Assembly: GCF_029626155.1 (NCBI RefSeq)
Contig: NZ_JARUBL010000001.1
Span: 5,794,501-5,858,500 of the forward strand
Direction: 5' to 3'
Length of the DNA stretch: 64,000 nucleotides
Origin: Solwaraspora sp. WMMD1047
GTDB taxonomy: Bacteria > Actinomycetota > Actinomycetes > Mycobacteriales > Micromonosporaceae
This document shows, one piece after another, positions 1 to 7,916 of the stretch (the stretch's first letter is position 1; each line of letters starts with the position of its first letter). The position numbers and the translations under genes are program-made. Below the pieces are notes generated by a model. That model was not told the DNA's origin. It saw only the letters and a program-made list of their open reading frames with translations, and searched no databases.

Positions 1-1
1 C

Positions 2-118
2 GTCGTGCTGGAGAACGGCGTCGTGGTCGGGGTCGGCCGGCACGCCGACCTGCTCGACGACTGCCCCACCTATGCCGAGATCGTGGCGTCCCAGCTCACC
101 GTCGGGGCCTCGACGTGA
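2..118 (+). CDS. ABC exporter subunit, 3' end only
   Basis: Last 38 codons of a gene that starts before the window. The reading frame gives a typical end of an exporter-type nucleotide-binding domain: a [18 protein letters not shown] stretch (the D-loop/H-loop distal strand where such proteins read 'L-x-x-G-x-V-x-G-x-G-x-H-x-E-L') followed by [11 protein letters not shown], the usual C-terminal helix. The stop TGA (116-118) overlaps the GTG start of the next ABC gene by four bases, so the two are translationally coupled and probably form the two halves of a heterodimeric exporter. Substrate unknown. Confidence 0.85.
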   Translation, partial: VVLENGVVVGVGRHADLLDDCPTYAEIVASQLTVGAST

Positions 119-2118
119 CCAGACCGGCGCCGGACCAGCGCACCGCCGAGCCGGCCGAGACACTGCCCCGGCGGCTACCGCCGGCCGCCGCCCGACGGGG
201 CGGGGGGCCACCGTGGATGAGCGCCGGCATGCCGGCCGAGAAGTCGATGAACTTCGTCCCGTCGGCCCGCCGGTTGCTCGGCCGGCTCCACCCGTACCGG
301 TGGATTCTGGTCCTGGTGGTGGTCCTGGCCCTCGGTCACGTGACGCTCGCGGTGATCGGGCCCCGGCTGCTCGGGCAGGCCACCGACCTGATCTTCTCCG
401 GGGTGCTCGGTGGGCGGCTGCCGGCCGGCCTCAGCACCGACGAGGCGGTGGCCCAGGCCCGGGCGGCCGGCGACGGCAACGTCGCCGACATGCTGGCCCG
501 GATGCGGGTGGTGCCGGGGGCCGGCATCGACTTCCCCCGCCTCGGCGAGCTGCTGCTCTGGACGCTCGGCCTCTATCTCGTGGCGAGCCTGCTCTCCTGG
601 CTGCAGGGCTACCTGCTCACCGGCGTGGTGCAGCGGGCCATGCGCCAACTGCGGGCCGATGTGGAGGCCAAGCTGCACCGGCTGCCGCTGCCCTACTTCG
701 ACCGTCAGCCCCGGGGTGAGCTGCTCAGCCGGGTCACCAACGACATCGACAACATCGCGCAGAGCCTGCAGCAGACCCTCAGCCAACTGCTGGTCTCGCT
801 GCTGACCGTCCTGGGCGTACTGGTCATGATGGTGTCGATCTCACCGCTGCTGGCGGTCATCGCGCTGGTCGCGGTGCCGCTGTCCGTGCTTGTCACCCGG
901 CAGATCGCGAAGCGCTCGCAGCGGTTGTTCGTCGCGCAGTGGCGGCACACCGGGGAGCTGAACGGGCAGATCGAGGAGGCGTTCACCGGCCACGAGCTGG
1001 TGAAGGTCTTCGGCCGTCAGCCGGAGGTGGAGGCGACCTTCGCGGCCAAGAACGAGGAACTGTTCAGGGCGAGCTTCGGGGCCCAGTTCGTCTCGGGCAT
1101 CATCATGCCGGCGATGATGTTCATCGGGAACCTCAGCTACGTGGCGATCGCGGTGGTCGGCGGGCTGCGGGTCACCTCCGGACAGCTCAGCCTCGGCGAG
1201 GTGCAGGCGTTCATCCAGTACTCCCGGCAGTTCACCCAGCCACTGACCCAGGTCGCGTCGATGGCCAACCTGCTGCAGTCCGGGGTGGCCTCGGCGGAAC
1301 GGGTCTTCGACCTGCTCGACGCCGAGGAGCAGGACCCGGACCCGGTGCCGGCGGCGCGGCCGCACCGCCCACGCGGCCGGGTGGAGTTCGACCGGGTGTC
1401 CTTCCGCTACCACCCGGACCAGCCGCTGATCGAGGACCTCTCGCTGGTGGCCGAGCCGGGGCAGACGGTGGCGATCGTCGGGCCGACCGGCGCCGGCAAG
1501 ACCACCCTGGTCAACCTGGTGCTGCGCTTCTACGAGCTGGCCGCCGGCCGGATCACCCTGGACGGGGTGGACATCACCGACCTGCGCCGGGCCGACCTGC
1601 GGGGCCAGATCGGCATGGTGCTGCAGGACACCTGGCTGTTCGGCGGGACGATCCGGGAGAATATCGCCTACGGCGACCCGGCCGCGGACGAGGAGCGGAT
1701 CCGGCGGGCGGCGAAGGCCACCTTCGTGGACCGGTTCGTCAGCAGCCTGCCCGACGGCTACGACACCGTCCTGGACGAGGAGGGCAGCAACGTCAGCGCC
1801 GGCGAGAAGCAGTTGATCACCATCGCCCGGGCGTTCCTGGCCGACCCGTCCCTGCTGATCCTCGACGAGGCCACCAGCTCGGTGGACACCCGTACGGAGG
1901 TGCTGCTACAGCGGGCGATGGCGGCGCTGCGCGCCGACCGGACCAGCTTCGTGATCGCGCACCGGCTCTCCACCATCCGCGACGCGCACCTGATCCTGGT
2001 GCTCGACGGCGGGCGGATCGTCGAGCGCGGCACGCACGCCGAGCTGCTCGCGGCCGGCGGCGCGTACCGCCGGTTGTACGACGCGCAGTTCTCCGGCGCG
2101 GCCGCCCCCGTCGACTAG
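115..2118 (+). CDS. ABC transporter, fused permease/ATPase half-exporter
   Basis: A 667-residue half-transporter. Residues about 55-390 form the six-helix exporter membrane domain, and the C-terminal third is the nucleotide-binding domain: Walker [10 protein letters not shown] near residue 456, Q-loop in [12 protein letters not shown], signature VSAGEKQ near 560 (S-A-G-E in place of the usual S-G-G-Q), Walker [13 protein letters not shown] near 581 and switch His in IAHRLST. The GTG start overlaps the stop of the preceding ABC gene (GTGA); an ATG at 217 is an alternative. Its partner is the truncated gene before it. Family members export drugs, lipids or peptides; the substrate cannot be read here. 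Its stop codon overlaps the stop of the convergent ribokinase gene by four bases, leaving no room for a terminator. Confidence 0.93.
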   Translation: MTRPAPDQRTAEPAETLPRRLPPAAARRGGGPPWMSAGMPAEKSMNFVPSARRLLGRLHPYRWILVLVVVLALGHVTLAVIGPRLLGQATDLIFSGVLGGRLPAGLSTDEAVAQARAAGDGNVADMLARMRVVPGAGIDFPRLGELLLWTLGLYLVASLLSWLQGYLLTGVVQRAMRQLRADVEAKLHRLPLPYFDRQPRGELLSRVTNDIDNIAQSLQQTLSQLLVSLLTVLGVLVMMVSISPLLAVIALVAVPLSVLVTRQIAKRSQRLFVAQWRHTGELNGQIEEAFTGHELVKVFGRQPEVEATFAAKNEELFRASFGAQFVSGIIMPAMMFIGNLSYVAIAVVGGLRVTSGQLSLGEVQAFIQYSRQFTQPLTQVASMANLLQSGVASAERVFDLLDAEEQDPDPVPAARPHRPRGRVEFDRVSFRYHPDQPLIEDLSLVAEPGQTVAIVGPTGAGKTTLVNLVLRFYELAAGRITLDGVDITDLRRADLRGQIGMVLQDTWLFGGTIRENIAYGDPAADEERIRRAAKATFVDRFVSSLPDGYDTVLDEEGSNVSAGEKQLITIARAFLADPSLLILDEATSSVDTRTEVLLQRAMAALRADRTSFVIAHRLSTIRDAHLILVLDGGRIVERGTHAELLAAGGAYRRLYDAQFSGAAAPVD

Positions 2119-3065
2119 GGAGCCCCGTCCTGCACCGCCGCGACGGCGGCCGGGGTGAGGTCGGGGCGCTGGGCGCCGAGGCCGCCGCAGACCACCGCCG
2201 CGGCCGCCGACGCGTACCGGACCGCGCGATCGGTCGGCCAGTTGCGGGCCAGGGCGGCCCCGAGCGCGCCGACGAAGGCGTCACCGGCGCCGGTGCTGTC
2301 CACGACCGGCACCCGGTAGGCGTCGATCTCGAACGGTTCCCCGTCGTGCAGCACCAGGGCGCCCTGATCGCCTAGCGTGACGATCACGGTGGCTGGCCCG
2401 AGCCCGGCGGCGGCGGCGAGCGCCCGCCGCGCCCCGGCCCGGTCGTCCGCCGGTACGCCGGTCAGCGCCGCCACCTCCTCCCGGTTCACCACCAGGCACC
2501 GGCAGTGCCGCAGCAGTTCCGCCGGCAACTCCCGGTAGGGGGCGGCGTTGAGCAGCAGGCCGACGTCGTGGTCGGCGCAGAGCCGGGCGAACCGCAGCAC
2601 GGTGTCGATCGGGGTCTCCAGCTGCACGACACCGATGGCGGCCCTCGCGATCAGCCCGCCGTGCTCGGCCAGGTCGTCGGGGGTGATCGCGGCGTTGGCG
2701 CCGGGCGACACCACGATGGTGTTCTCGCCCTGCGGGTCGACCACGACGATCGCCATTCCCGAGGCGGTGCCGGCGACGGTGCCGACCCGGTCCACCCCGA
2801 CGCCGGCCGCGACGAGGTTGGCGCGCATCCGCCGGCCGAAGTCGTCGTCGCCGGTCCGGCCGATGAAGGCCACTTCGGCGCCGAGCCGCGCGGCGGCCAC
2901 CGCCTGGTTGGCGCCCTTGCCGCCGGGCAGGAACCGGGCGTCGCCCGCGAGCAGCGTCTCGCCGGGCCGCGGGACGCGCGGCGCGGCGACGACCACATCC
3001 AGGTTCAGGCTTCCGAGTACGACCACCAGCGGACCGGCCGCCGGCGGCTGGCCGGCGGCGGTCAC
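2115..3065 (-). CDS. rbsK: Ribokinase (PfkB family)
   Basis: A 316-residue PfkB-family sugar kinase. The N-terminal strand [11 protein letters not shown] leads into the family signature [15 protein letters not shown] (residues about 48-62), and near residue 257 the anion-hole and catalytic-base motif STGAGDAF is intact. The full ribokinase pattern (N-L-D at the sugar site, GGKGANQ) favours ribose as substrate, giving ribose 5-phosphate in the cytoplasm. The start is a GTG at 3065; a GTG at 3104 adds 13 residues, and neither has a strong ribosome binding site. Any longer reading frame upstream has no family character. No ribose transporter or LacI regulator adjoins it. It is divergent from the pectate lyase gene and convergent with the ABC exporter. 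Confidence 0.87.
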   Translation of the reverse strand: MTAAGQPPAAGPLVVVLGSLNLDVVVAAPRVPRPGETLLAGDARFLPGGKGANQAVAAARLGAEVAFIGRTGDDDFGRRMRANLVAAGVGVDRVGTVAGTASGMAIVVVDPQGENTIVVSPGANAAITPDDLAEHGGLIARAAIGVVQLETPIDTVLRFARLCADHDVGLLLNAAPYRELPAELLRHCRCLVVNREEVAALTGVPADDRAGARRALAAAAGLGPATVIVTLGDQGALVLHDGEPFEIDAYRVPVVDSTGAGDAFVGALGAALARNWPTDRAVRYASAAAAVVCGGLGAQRPDLTPAAVAAVQDGAP

Positions 3066-3215
3066 GCGGAGTCCGGTGTCGGGTGGATGCGCCGATCTCA
3101 ACACGGACCCGCCGGGTCCGCAACCGATCACGTTGGGTAGGCCGGCCGGGCGGTCGCCGCTGCCCGGTGGATCAATCGCACCACTGGCGCAATAACCCAT
3201 ATTGCGGACAGGTCC

Positions 3216-3245
3216 TTGCCAGGGTGATAGACATCTCCCTATCCT
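3216..3245 (+). promoter_or_regulatory. Candidate promoter of the pectate lyase gene
   Basis: TTGCCA at 3216-3221, an 18-base spacer and TATCCT at 3240-3245, in the 316-bp divergent gap between ribokinase and pectate lyase. Transcription would begin near 3252, inside the operator palindrome. The rest of the gap (3066-3215 and 3265-3367) shows no other clear element. Confidence 0.5.
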
Positions 3246-3250
3246 TCGAC

Positions 3251-3264
3251 GGAAAGCGCTTTCC
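3251..3264. promoter_or_regulatory. Perfect palindromic operator GGAAAGCGCTTTCC
   Basis: A 14-bp perfect inverted repeat with a central CG, of the form bound by LacI-family sugar repressors in actinomycetes (family knowledge). It lies across the inferred transcription start of the pectate lyase gene, where bound repressor would block initiation. No lacI gene is seen next to it, so the regulator would act from elsewhere. Confidence 0.65.
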
Positions 3265-3381
3265 AGGTGCGAGCGAACCGTCCCGGTCGAGCTGACCATC
3301 GCGGCACCTGCGGCCTTCGTGACCCCGGGCGCCACGAGGTCGGCAGCGGCGACCACCATTCGACGACGAAGGTGAACGAGC

Positions 3382-4953
3382 ATGAAACGACCAGTCGCAT
3401 TGCGACTCCTGGCAGTGCTGGCCACGGCTGCCGCCGGAGCGGCCGCGATCGCGGTGGCCCTGCCGACCCCCCAGGCCTCGGCGGCGACCGGCGGCGTCAC
3501 CGGCTACGCGACCCAGAACGGTGGGACCACCGGCGGCGCTGGCGGGCAGACCGTGCGGGCCAGCACGGGGACCGCGATCCACACCGCGCTCTGCACCCGG
3601 GCCAGCAGCAGCACCCCGATCATCATCGAGGTGTCCGGAACCATCAACCACGGCAACACCAGCAAGGTCTCGGGCTCCAGCTGCAACACCGCCGACGGCG
3701 TGATCGAACTCAAGCAGATCAGCAACGTCTCGATCATCGGGGTCGGCAGCGGGGCGGTCTTCGACCAGATCGGCATCCACATCCGCGAGGCCCGCAACAT
3801 CATCATCCAGAACGTGACCGTCCGGAACGTCAAGAAGTCGGGCTCACCCACGTCCAACGGTGGCGACGCGATCGGCATGGAGAGCGGCGTCCGCAACGTC
3901 TGGGTCGACCACGTCACCCTGGAGGCCTCGGGCGGCGAGTCGGAGGGCTTCGACGGCCTCTTCGACATGAAGAACGACACCCAGTACGTGACGCTCTCCT
4001 ACAGCATCCTGCGCAACTCCGGCCGAGGCGGCCTCGTCGGGTCCAGCGAGAGCGACCGCTCGAACGGCTTCATCACCTACCACCACAACCTGTACGAGAA
4101 CATCGACTCCCGTACCCCGCTGTTGCGCGGCGGAGTGGCGCACATCTACAACAACTACTACGTGAACCTGCGCGAGTCCGGGATCAACTCCCGGGCCGGC
4201 GCCCGCGCCAAGGTCGACAACAACTACTTCCAGACCTCCAAGGACGTCCTCGGCACCTTCTACACCAGCGAGGCCGGCACCTGGCAGGTCAGCGGCAACA
4301 TCCTCGACCGGGTGACCTGGTCCAGCCCGGGCAGCGACACCAACCCGGCCGGACCGAACATGCAGTCGACCACAAGCGTCAGCATCCCGTACTCCTACTC
4401 TCTGGACGGGGCGAGCTGCGTACCGAACCTGGTCCGCCAGACCGCCGGCGCCAACAAGGGCAACCAGGTCTCCAACGGATCCTGCTCGCCGCAGACGCCG
4501 GCCCCGACCACTCCGGGCCCGAACCCGACCACCCCGGGGCCGAACCCGACCACCCCGGGCCCGAACCCGACCACCCCGCCGCCCAGCGGTAACAACCTGA
4601 GCATCGGAGCGGGCGCGGACGGTTCCAGCAAGGGCAGCGGCACCAGCTACGGCAACGTGATCGACGGCGACACCGGCAGCTACTGGTCGCCCTCCGGCTC
4701 GACCGGTCGGATCTCGGTCAAGTGGGGTTCGGCCACCACGGTCTCCCGGGTCGTCATCCGGGAGGCGTCCGGCGCGACCGGTGTCATCGGCTCCTGGCGG
4801 CTGGTCAACAACGACAACGGCGCGGTGCTGACCACCGGCAACGGGGCGGGCACCATCAGCTTCGCCGCGACCTCGTTGAAGAAGATCAACTTCGAGATCA
4901 CCGGCGCGACCGGCACACCGAGGGTCGCCGAGTTCGAGACGTACGCCGGATAG
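3382..4953 (+). CDS. Secreted pectate lyase (PL1) with C-terminal accessory domain
   Basis: A 523-residue secreted enzyme predicted to cleave polygalacturonate by beta-elimination outside the cell. Residues 1-34 are a signal peptide (KR, hydrophobic core, ASA-A cleavage site). Residues about 40-365 are a PL1 parallel beta-helix: VWVDHVTLEA, FDGLFDMKND, ITYHHNLYENIDSRTPLLRGG and IYNNYYVNLRESGINSRAGA are the Ca-binding and catalytic-strand motifs of the family. A Pro/Thr linker of three GPNPTTP repeats joins a last domain of about 120 residues that resembles discoidin-like sugar-binding modules. AAGGTG at 3369-3374 sets the ATG start. It is transcribed alone, behind a palindromic operator, and followed by two strong hairpins. 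Confidence 0.93.
   Translation: MKRPVALRLLAVLATAAAGAAAIAVALPTPQASAATGGVTGYATQNGGTTGGAGGQTVRASTGTAIHTALCTRASSSTPIIIEVSGTINHGNTSKVSGSSCNTADGVIELKQISNVSIIGVGSGAVFDQIGIHIREARNIIIQNVTVRNVKKSGSPTSNGGDAIGMESGVRNVWVDHVTLEASGGESEGFDGLFDMKNDTQYVTLSYSILRNSGRGGLVGSSESDRSNGFITYHHNLYENIDSRTPLLRGGVAHIYNNYYVNLRESGINSRAGARAKVDNNYFQTSKDVLGTFYTSEAGTWQVSGNILDRVTWSSPGSDTNPAGPNMQSTTSVSIPYSYSLDGASCVPNLVRQTAGANKGNQVSNGSCSPQTPAPTTPGPNPTTPGPNPTTPGPNPTTPPPSGNNLSIGAGADGSSKGSGTSYGNVIDGDTGSYWSPSGSTGRISVKWGSATTVSRVVIREASGATGVIGSWRLVNNDNGAVLTTGNGAGTISFAATSLKKINFEITGATGTPRVAEFETYAG
4504..4578 (+). repeat. 21-bp tandem repeats encoding the lyase linker
   Basis: Three tandem 21-bp units plus a partial one encode PTTPGPN repeats. 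They make an extended, probably O-glycosylated spacer between the catalytic and accessory domains. Copy number is likely to vary between strains. Confidence 0.8.
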
Positions 4954-4955
4954 CA

Positions 4956-4989
4956 GCGGTGGTCCCGGCACCGCCGCCGGGACCACCGC
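4956..4989 (+). terminator. Hairpin terminator after pectate lyase
   Basis: A perfect 14-bp stem (GCGGTGGTCCCGGC with its complement at 4976-4989) and a 6-base loop begin two bases past the stop codon. There is no U-tract, as is common for terminators in high-GC actinobacteria. Confidence 0.7.
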
Positions 4990-5002
4990 CCCTGGCCACC
5001 CG

Positions 5003-5039
5003 GGAACGCGGGGCCGTCGACTCGACGGCCCCGCGTTCC
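5003..5039. terminator. Second, 18-bp hairpin in tandem
   Basis: A perfect 18-bp inverted repeat (5003-5020 and 5022-5039) centred on GTCGACTCGAC, 14 bases after the first hairpin. The pair probably forms a tandem terminator insulating the DinB gene. The remaining bases up to 5194 hold no evident gene. Confidence 0.65.
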
Positions 5040-5194
5040 GTCCGCTGTTCGGGTTCGGCCGGCGGTGGGCGGTGCCTCGGCCGGCCCGCCGCGCCACCCC
5101 CTGGGCACCGGGTCGGGCCGCGCCGAAGTGTCGGAGGTACCACCTAATCTCCTCGTCGAGGAACGGCATCCGGGCGATGAGCGAGGAGCATGCG

Positions 5195-5731
5195 ATGGGC
5201 GATCAGTTGGTCATGGACGGGGCGGCGGCCAGCGGCCCACCGGTAACCGGGGGCGAGCGGGCCGACCTGCTGCAGACCCTGCGGCTGCACCGGGGGTTTC
5301 TCCGCCAGACCGTGCGCGGGCTGACCGACGAGCAGGCCGCCCTGCGTCCCACCGTGAGCGAGCTCAGCCCGGGCGGGCTGATCAAGCACGTGGCAACCAC
5401 CGAGAAGAGCTGGGCCCGGTTCATGGTGGGCGGCGCCGCCGCGATGCAGTCCGACGCTCCCGACTGGGAGAACGGCTTCCGGATGGTCGACGGCGAAACG
5501 CTCGCCGGGCTGCTGGCGGCCTACCAGCGGGTCGCCGACGAGACCGACGAGCTGGTGGCGACCCTCGACCTGGACGCCGCCCACCCGCTGCCCGAGGCCC
5601 CCTGGTTCGAGCCGGGGGCGCGCTGGTCGGTGCGCCGGGTGCTGCTGCACCTGATCGCCGAGACGTCCCAGCACGCCGGGCACGCCGACATCCTCCGCGA
5701 GTCCATCGACGGCTCGAAGACGATGGGCTGA
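5195..5731 (+). CDS. DinB family protein (DUF664 type)
   Basis: A 178-residue four-helix-bundle protein of the DinB/YfiT superfamily. The DUF664 pattern is clear: LLQTLRLHRGFLRQTVRGL, GLIKHVATTEKSW (first metal-ligand His) and VRRVLLHLIAETSQHAGHADILRESIDG with the paired His ligands. Actinobacterial relatives include mycothiol-dependent enzymes (for example maleylpyruvate isomerase), but nothing here identifies a substrate. GAGGAG at 5183-5188, six bases before ATG 5195, decides this start over ATG 5177. It stands alone behind the tandem terminator. Confidence 0.85.
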   Translation: MGDQLVMDGAAASGPPVTGGERADLLQTLRLHRGFLRQTVRGLTDEQAALRPTVSELSPGGLIKHVATTEKSWARFMVGGAAAMQSDAPDWENGFRMVDGETLAGLLAAYQRVADETDELVATLDLDAAHPLPEAPWFEPGARWSVRRVLLHLIAETSQHAGHADILRESIDGSKTMG

Positions 5732-5765
5732 CCAGCGCAGCGGCCCGGCCCCTGCGTCGGGTTCG

Positions 5766-6182
5766 CTAGCCGGTGGCCCGGGCGCTGATCCGCGCGTTGA
5801 AACGTTCTGCGTCGATGACGGCGCGCCGATGGGTGCCGCGGCAGACGGTGGCGGCGTCGTCGCGCGCGACCACGGTGAAGGTGAGCTGCCGGCCGTCGAC
5901 GGCGGTGAGTTCCGCGTCGACGATAAGAGGGCGACCCGGCGGCGTGGGCGCTTGGTGGCTGAGGTCGACGTAGGTTCCCAGCGTCTGCTCGCCTGGTTGG
6001 AGGTGCCCGTCAATGGCGCGCATGCAGGTCCACTCCACGATGGCGACCAGGTAGCCGGTCGCCAGGACCGCCGGCATGTCCGCGAAGAGCTCGGCCTCCG
6101 GCAGCAGGTGGGGAACGGTGCGCTCGTCCGGAACCACATACTCCAGTCGGGCGGTCAGGCCCGGTCGCAGTCCAACGATCAT
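5766..6182 (-). CDS. FlK-like hotdog thioesterase
   Basis: A 138-residue single hotdog-fold protein of the fluoroacetyl-CoA thioesterase (FlK)-like group. Seen: the opening strand TARLEYVV, the helix of the hot dog VLATGYLVAIVEWTCMRAI, the GEQTLGTYVDLSHQAPTP strand-turn that carries the catalytic Thr/Glu region of the family, and LTFTVVARDDAATVCRGTHRRAVID as the last strands. It probably hydrolyses short or unusual acyl-CoA esters as a detoxifying or housekeeping enzyme. Fluoroacetyl-CoA specificity is not implied. GGAGG seven bases before the ATG supports the start. An ArsR-type regulator remnant lies just upstream on the same strand. Confidence 0.82.
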   Translation of the reverse strand: MIVGLRPGLTARLEYVVPDERTVPHLLPEAELFADMPAVLATGYLVAIVEWTCMRAIDGHLQPGEQTLGTYVDLSHQAPTPPGRPLIVDAELTAVDGRQLTFTVVARDDAATVCRGTHRRAVIDAERFNARISARATG

Positions 6183-6265
6183 TCTGGTCCTCCCGAGGGG
6201 TGCGGTGGTCGGTGGCGGCGATCGGGGCGATGCGCGGGGCAGCCGGGCGCACGATGATCAGGAAC

Positions 6266-6391
6266 TTAGCCGCCGATCCGACGTGGTGCCCACGCAGGGC
6301 TTCTTCCCCGCACCAGCCCCGCCCGCGTCAGCACCTTCAGATGCCCCCCGCAGGTCGGCTGGCTCACCCCGAGCTTCTGGGCGATCAACAT
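6266..6391 (-). pseudogene. ArsR-family HTH regulator remnant
   Basis: A 41-codon open stretch reads IAQKLGVSQPTCGGHLKVL followed by TRAGLVRGR, the recognition helix and wing entry of an ArsR-family winged-helix regulator. The first half of the domain and the end are missing: a stop lies five codons upstream, and the frame runs into unrelated residues and TAA after the match. A one-base shift after LVRG gives a different short tail, which suggests a frameshift. The fragment sits in the gap between the thioesterase and the phosphatase and is best read as decayed. The rest of 6183-6416 shows no other gene. Confidence 0.6.
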
Positions 6392-6404
6392 CCGGCCGCC
6401 CCAC

Positions 6405-6410
6405 TAGGCT
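6405..6410 (+). promoter_or_regulatory. -10 element for a leaderless phosphatase mRNA
   Basis: TAGGCT lies exactly six bases before the ATG at 6417, and no Shine-Dalgarno sequence is present. This spacing puts the transcription start on the start codon. Confidence 0.5.
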
Positions 6411-6416
6411 GGCGCG

Positions 6417-6866
6417 ATGACCGTCGAGCCGTGGAACGCCACTGACCCTGGCGTGCTCCGTCTGCCGTCCGGGCGACTGGTCCGGGGTCGGGGACTACGC
6501 CGGCCCGCGCCGTCCGGGGCGACCCCCACCTTCGGCCTCTACCTGCTCGGGAAGACGCCACCGGCCGTCACCTGGGAGAGCCGGTGGGTGCGGTGGCCCG
6601 ACTTCTGGCTGCCCGCCGACCGGACGCAGGCGGCCGAAGCACTCCATGCCGCCTGGGAGAACGCCGCCACCGGGCGGGTGGAGATCGCCTGCAGCGGCGG
6701 CCGGGGCCGGACCGGCACCGCCCTGGCCTGCCTCGCCATCATCGACGGGGTGCCCGCGCCAGAGGCGGTCGCCTACGTCCGGCGGCACTACCACCCGAGC
6801 GCGGTCGAGACGCCCTGGCAGAAGCGTTACGTCGCCCGGTTCGCCAGCCCTCGTCCGGTGATCTGA
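6417..6866 (+). CDS. Protein-tyrosine-phosphatase-family protein
   Basis: A 149-residue small cytoplasmic phosphatase. The P-loop is CSGGRGRTG (C-x5-R, residues about 84-92), preceded by VEIA where most dual-specificity enzymes have a His. Cys is the nucleophile and Arg binds phosphate. A WPDFWLPAD segment upstream would carry the general-acid Asp. The domain is compact, similar to standalone actinobacterial PTP-like proteins of unknown target. The ATG has no ribosome binding site but a -10 box six bases upstream, so the mRNA is probably leaderless. It is not in an operon with the next gene, which has its own -10. Confidence 0.82.
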   Translation: MTVEPWNATDPGVLRLPSGRLVRGRGLRRPAPSGATPTFGLYLLGKTPPAVTWESRWVRWPDFWLPADRTQAAEALHAAWENAATGRVEIACSGGRGRTGTALACLAIIDGVPAPEAVAYVRRHYHPSAVETPWQKRYVARFASPRPVI

Positions 6867-6923
6867 CGCCACGCCGACCGGCGTCGCGGCGCCCATCCGC
6901 CGGCCGCGCCGGTCCCGACGCCG

Positions 6924-6938
6924 TTACCTGACGGGTAA
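6924..6938. promoter_or_regulatory. Inverted repeat TTACC-N5-GGTAA, candidate operator
   Basis: Dyad TTACC(TGACG)GGTAA, 37-51 bases before the XRE/MmyB regulator's start codon and directly upstream of its -35 region. Regulators of this type usually control themselves, so this is a likely binding site. The assignment is inference from position. Confidence 0.5.
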
Positions 6939-6962
6939 TGGCGCGGCCGATCGGCTGCCGCG

Positions 6963-6968
6963 TACCGT
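6963..6968 (+). promoter_or_regulatory. -10 element for a leaderless regulator mRNA
   Basis: TACCGT followed by exactly six bases and the ATG at 6975, with no Shine-Dalgarno sequence. Confidence 0.5.
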
Positions 6969-6974
6969 CGGGCG

Positions 6975-7790
6975 ATGACGAGCACGGTCAGCCGGACGGG
7001 CCACCGGTCGGTGGGCGAACTGCTGCGCCGGTGGCGGGAGCGCCGCCGACTCAGCCAACTGGAGCTGTCGATCCAGGCGGAGATCTCGACCCGGCATCTC
7101 AGCTTCGTCGAGACCGGCCGGTCGGCGCCCAGCCGGGACATGGTGCTCCGGCTCGCCGAGCACCTGGAGGTGCCGCTGCGCGAGCGCAACCCGCTGCTGC
7201 TGGCCGCCGGCTTCGCCCCGGTGTACGGCGAGCACGACCTGGCCGCACCCGAGATGGCCGAGATCCGCGCGGCCGTCCGGCAGGTGCTCACCGGGCATGA
7301 GCCGTACCCGGCGCTGGCGATGGACCGGCACTGGAACCTGGTCGACGCCAACGACTGCCTGCTGCGCCTCACCCGGGACGTCGCGCCGGACCTGCTCACC
7401 CCGCCGGTGAACGTGCTGCGGCTGAGCCTGCATCCGGACGGCCTGGCCGGTCGGATCGCGAACCTCGGCGAGTGGCGGGCCCACCTGCTCGGCCGGCTGC
7501 GCCGCCAGGCGTCGACGACCGCCGACCCGACCCTGACCGCGCTGCACGCGGAACTGCAGGGCTATCCCTGTGACCAGCCGCAGCCCGAGGTCGAGCATCC
7601 CGGTCCGGGCGATGTCGTGGTGCCGCTGCGGGTTCGGTCGGCCGGGTTGGACCTCGCGCTCTTCGGCATCGCCGCCTCGTTCGGCACCCCAACCGACATC
7701 ACGGTAGCCGAGTTGGCCATCGAGCTCTTCTTCCCCGCCGACCCCGCCACCCGCACCGCCCTGCACACCCTGGCCGACCGACAACCGTGA
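6975..7790 (+). CDS. XRE-family regulator with MmyB-like ligand domain
   Basis: A 271-residue transcription regulator. Residues about 12-70 are an XRE helix-turn-helix (ELLRRWRERRRLSQLELS, then FVETGRSAPSRDMVLRLAEHLEVP). The rest is the PAS-like MmyB/MLTR ligand-binding domain: PALAMDRHWNLVDAND, VNVLRLSLHPDGLAGRIANL and LRVRSAGLDLALFGIAASFGTPTDIT, which binds fatty-acid-like ligands in solved relatives. Such regulators often sit beside the oxidoreductase they control; here neither neighbour is one, so the target may be itself or distant. Start by leaderless arrangement. The stop codon lies inside a 66-nt hairpin that could end the transcript. Confidence 0.88.
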   Translation: MTSTVSRTGHRSVGELLRRWRERRRLSQLELSIQAEISTRHLSFVETGRSAPSRDMVLRLAEHLEVPLRERNPLLLAAGFAPVYGEHDLAAPEMAEIRAAVRQVLTGHEPYPALAMDRHWNLVDANDCLLRLTRDVAPDLLTPPVNVLRLSLHPDGLAGRIANLGEWRAHLLGRLRRQASTTADPTLTALHAELQGYPCDQPQPEVEHPGPGDVVVPLRVRSAGLDLALFGIAASFGTPTDITVAELAIELFFPADPATRTALHTLADRQP

Positions 7791-7851
7791 TCAACAGATG
7801 AGAAGTACCGCTTTCCGGCCCGGAAGCGGACCTTTTCATCTGTTGATCACG
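7786..7851. repeat. Long near-perfect hairpin at a gene end
   Basis: An inverted repeat with arms of about 31 bases. The outer 20 bases (CGTGATCAACAGATG and onward) match their partner with one mismatch, and the inner part CCGCTT/CCGG also pairs. The left arm includes the stop codon of the XRE regulator. It may act as a terminator or be a mobile palindromic element. Between 7852 and 7916 a weaker dyad, GGCCGACA with TGTCGGCC, is also visible. Confidence 0.75.
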
Positions 7852-7916
7852 GTGGATTTCGGGGCCGACACCGATCGGCTGATACGCGATAAGAACTGAT
7901 GTCGGCCGAGGCGTGG

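Noticed and set aside
939-2375. 478-codon frame inside the ABC exporter
   Set aside because: Out-of-frame translation of the ATPase domain; no start signal or motif.
3066-3500. N-terminal extension of ribokinase through to 3500
   Set aside because: The extra 145 residues have no similarity to the kinase family and cover the pectate lyase promoter.
4504-4578. Short direct repeats resembling a CRISPR array
   Set aside because: The 21-bp units are contiguous, in frame and encode a Pro/Thr linker; there are no spacers or cas genes.
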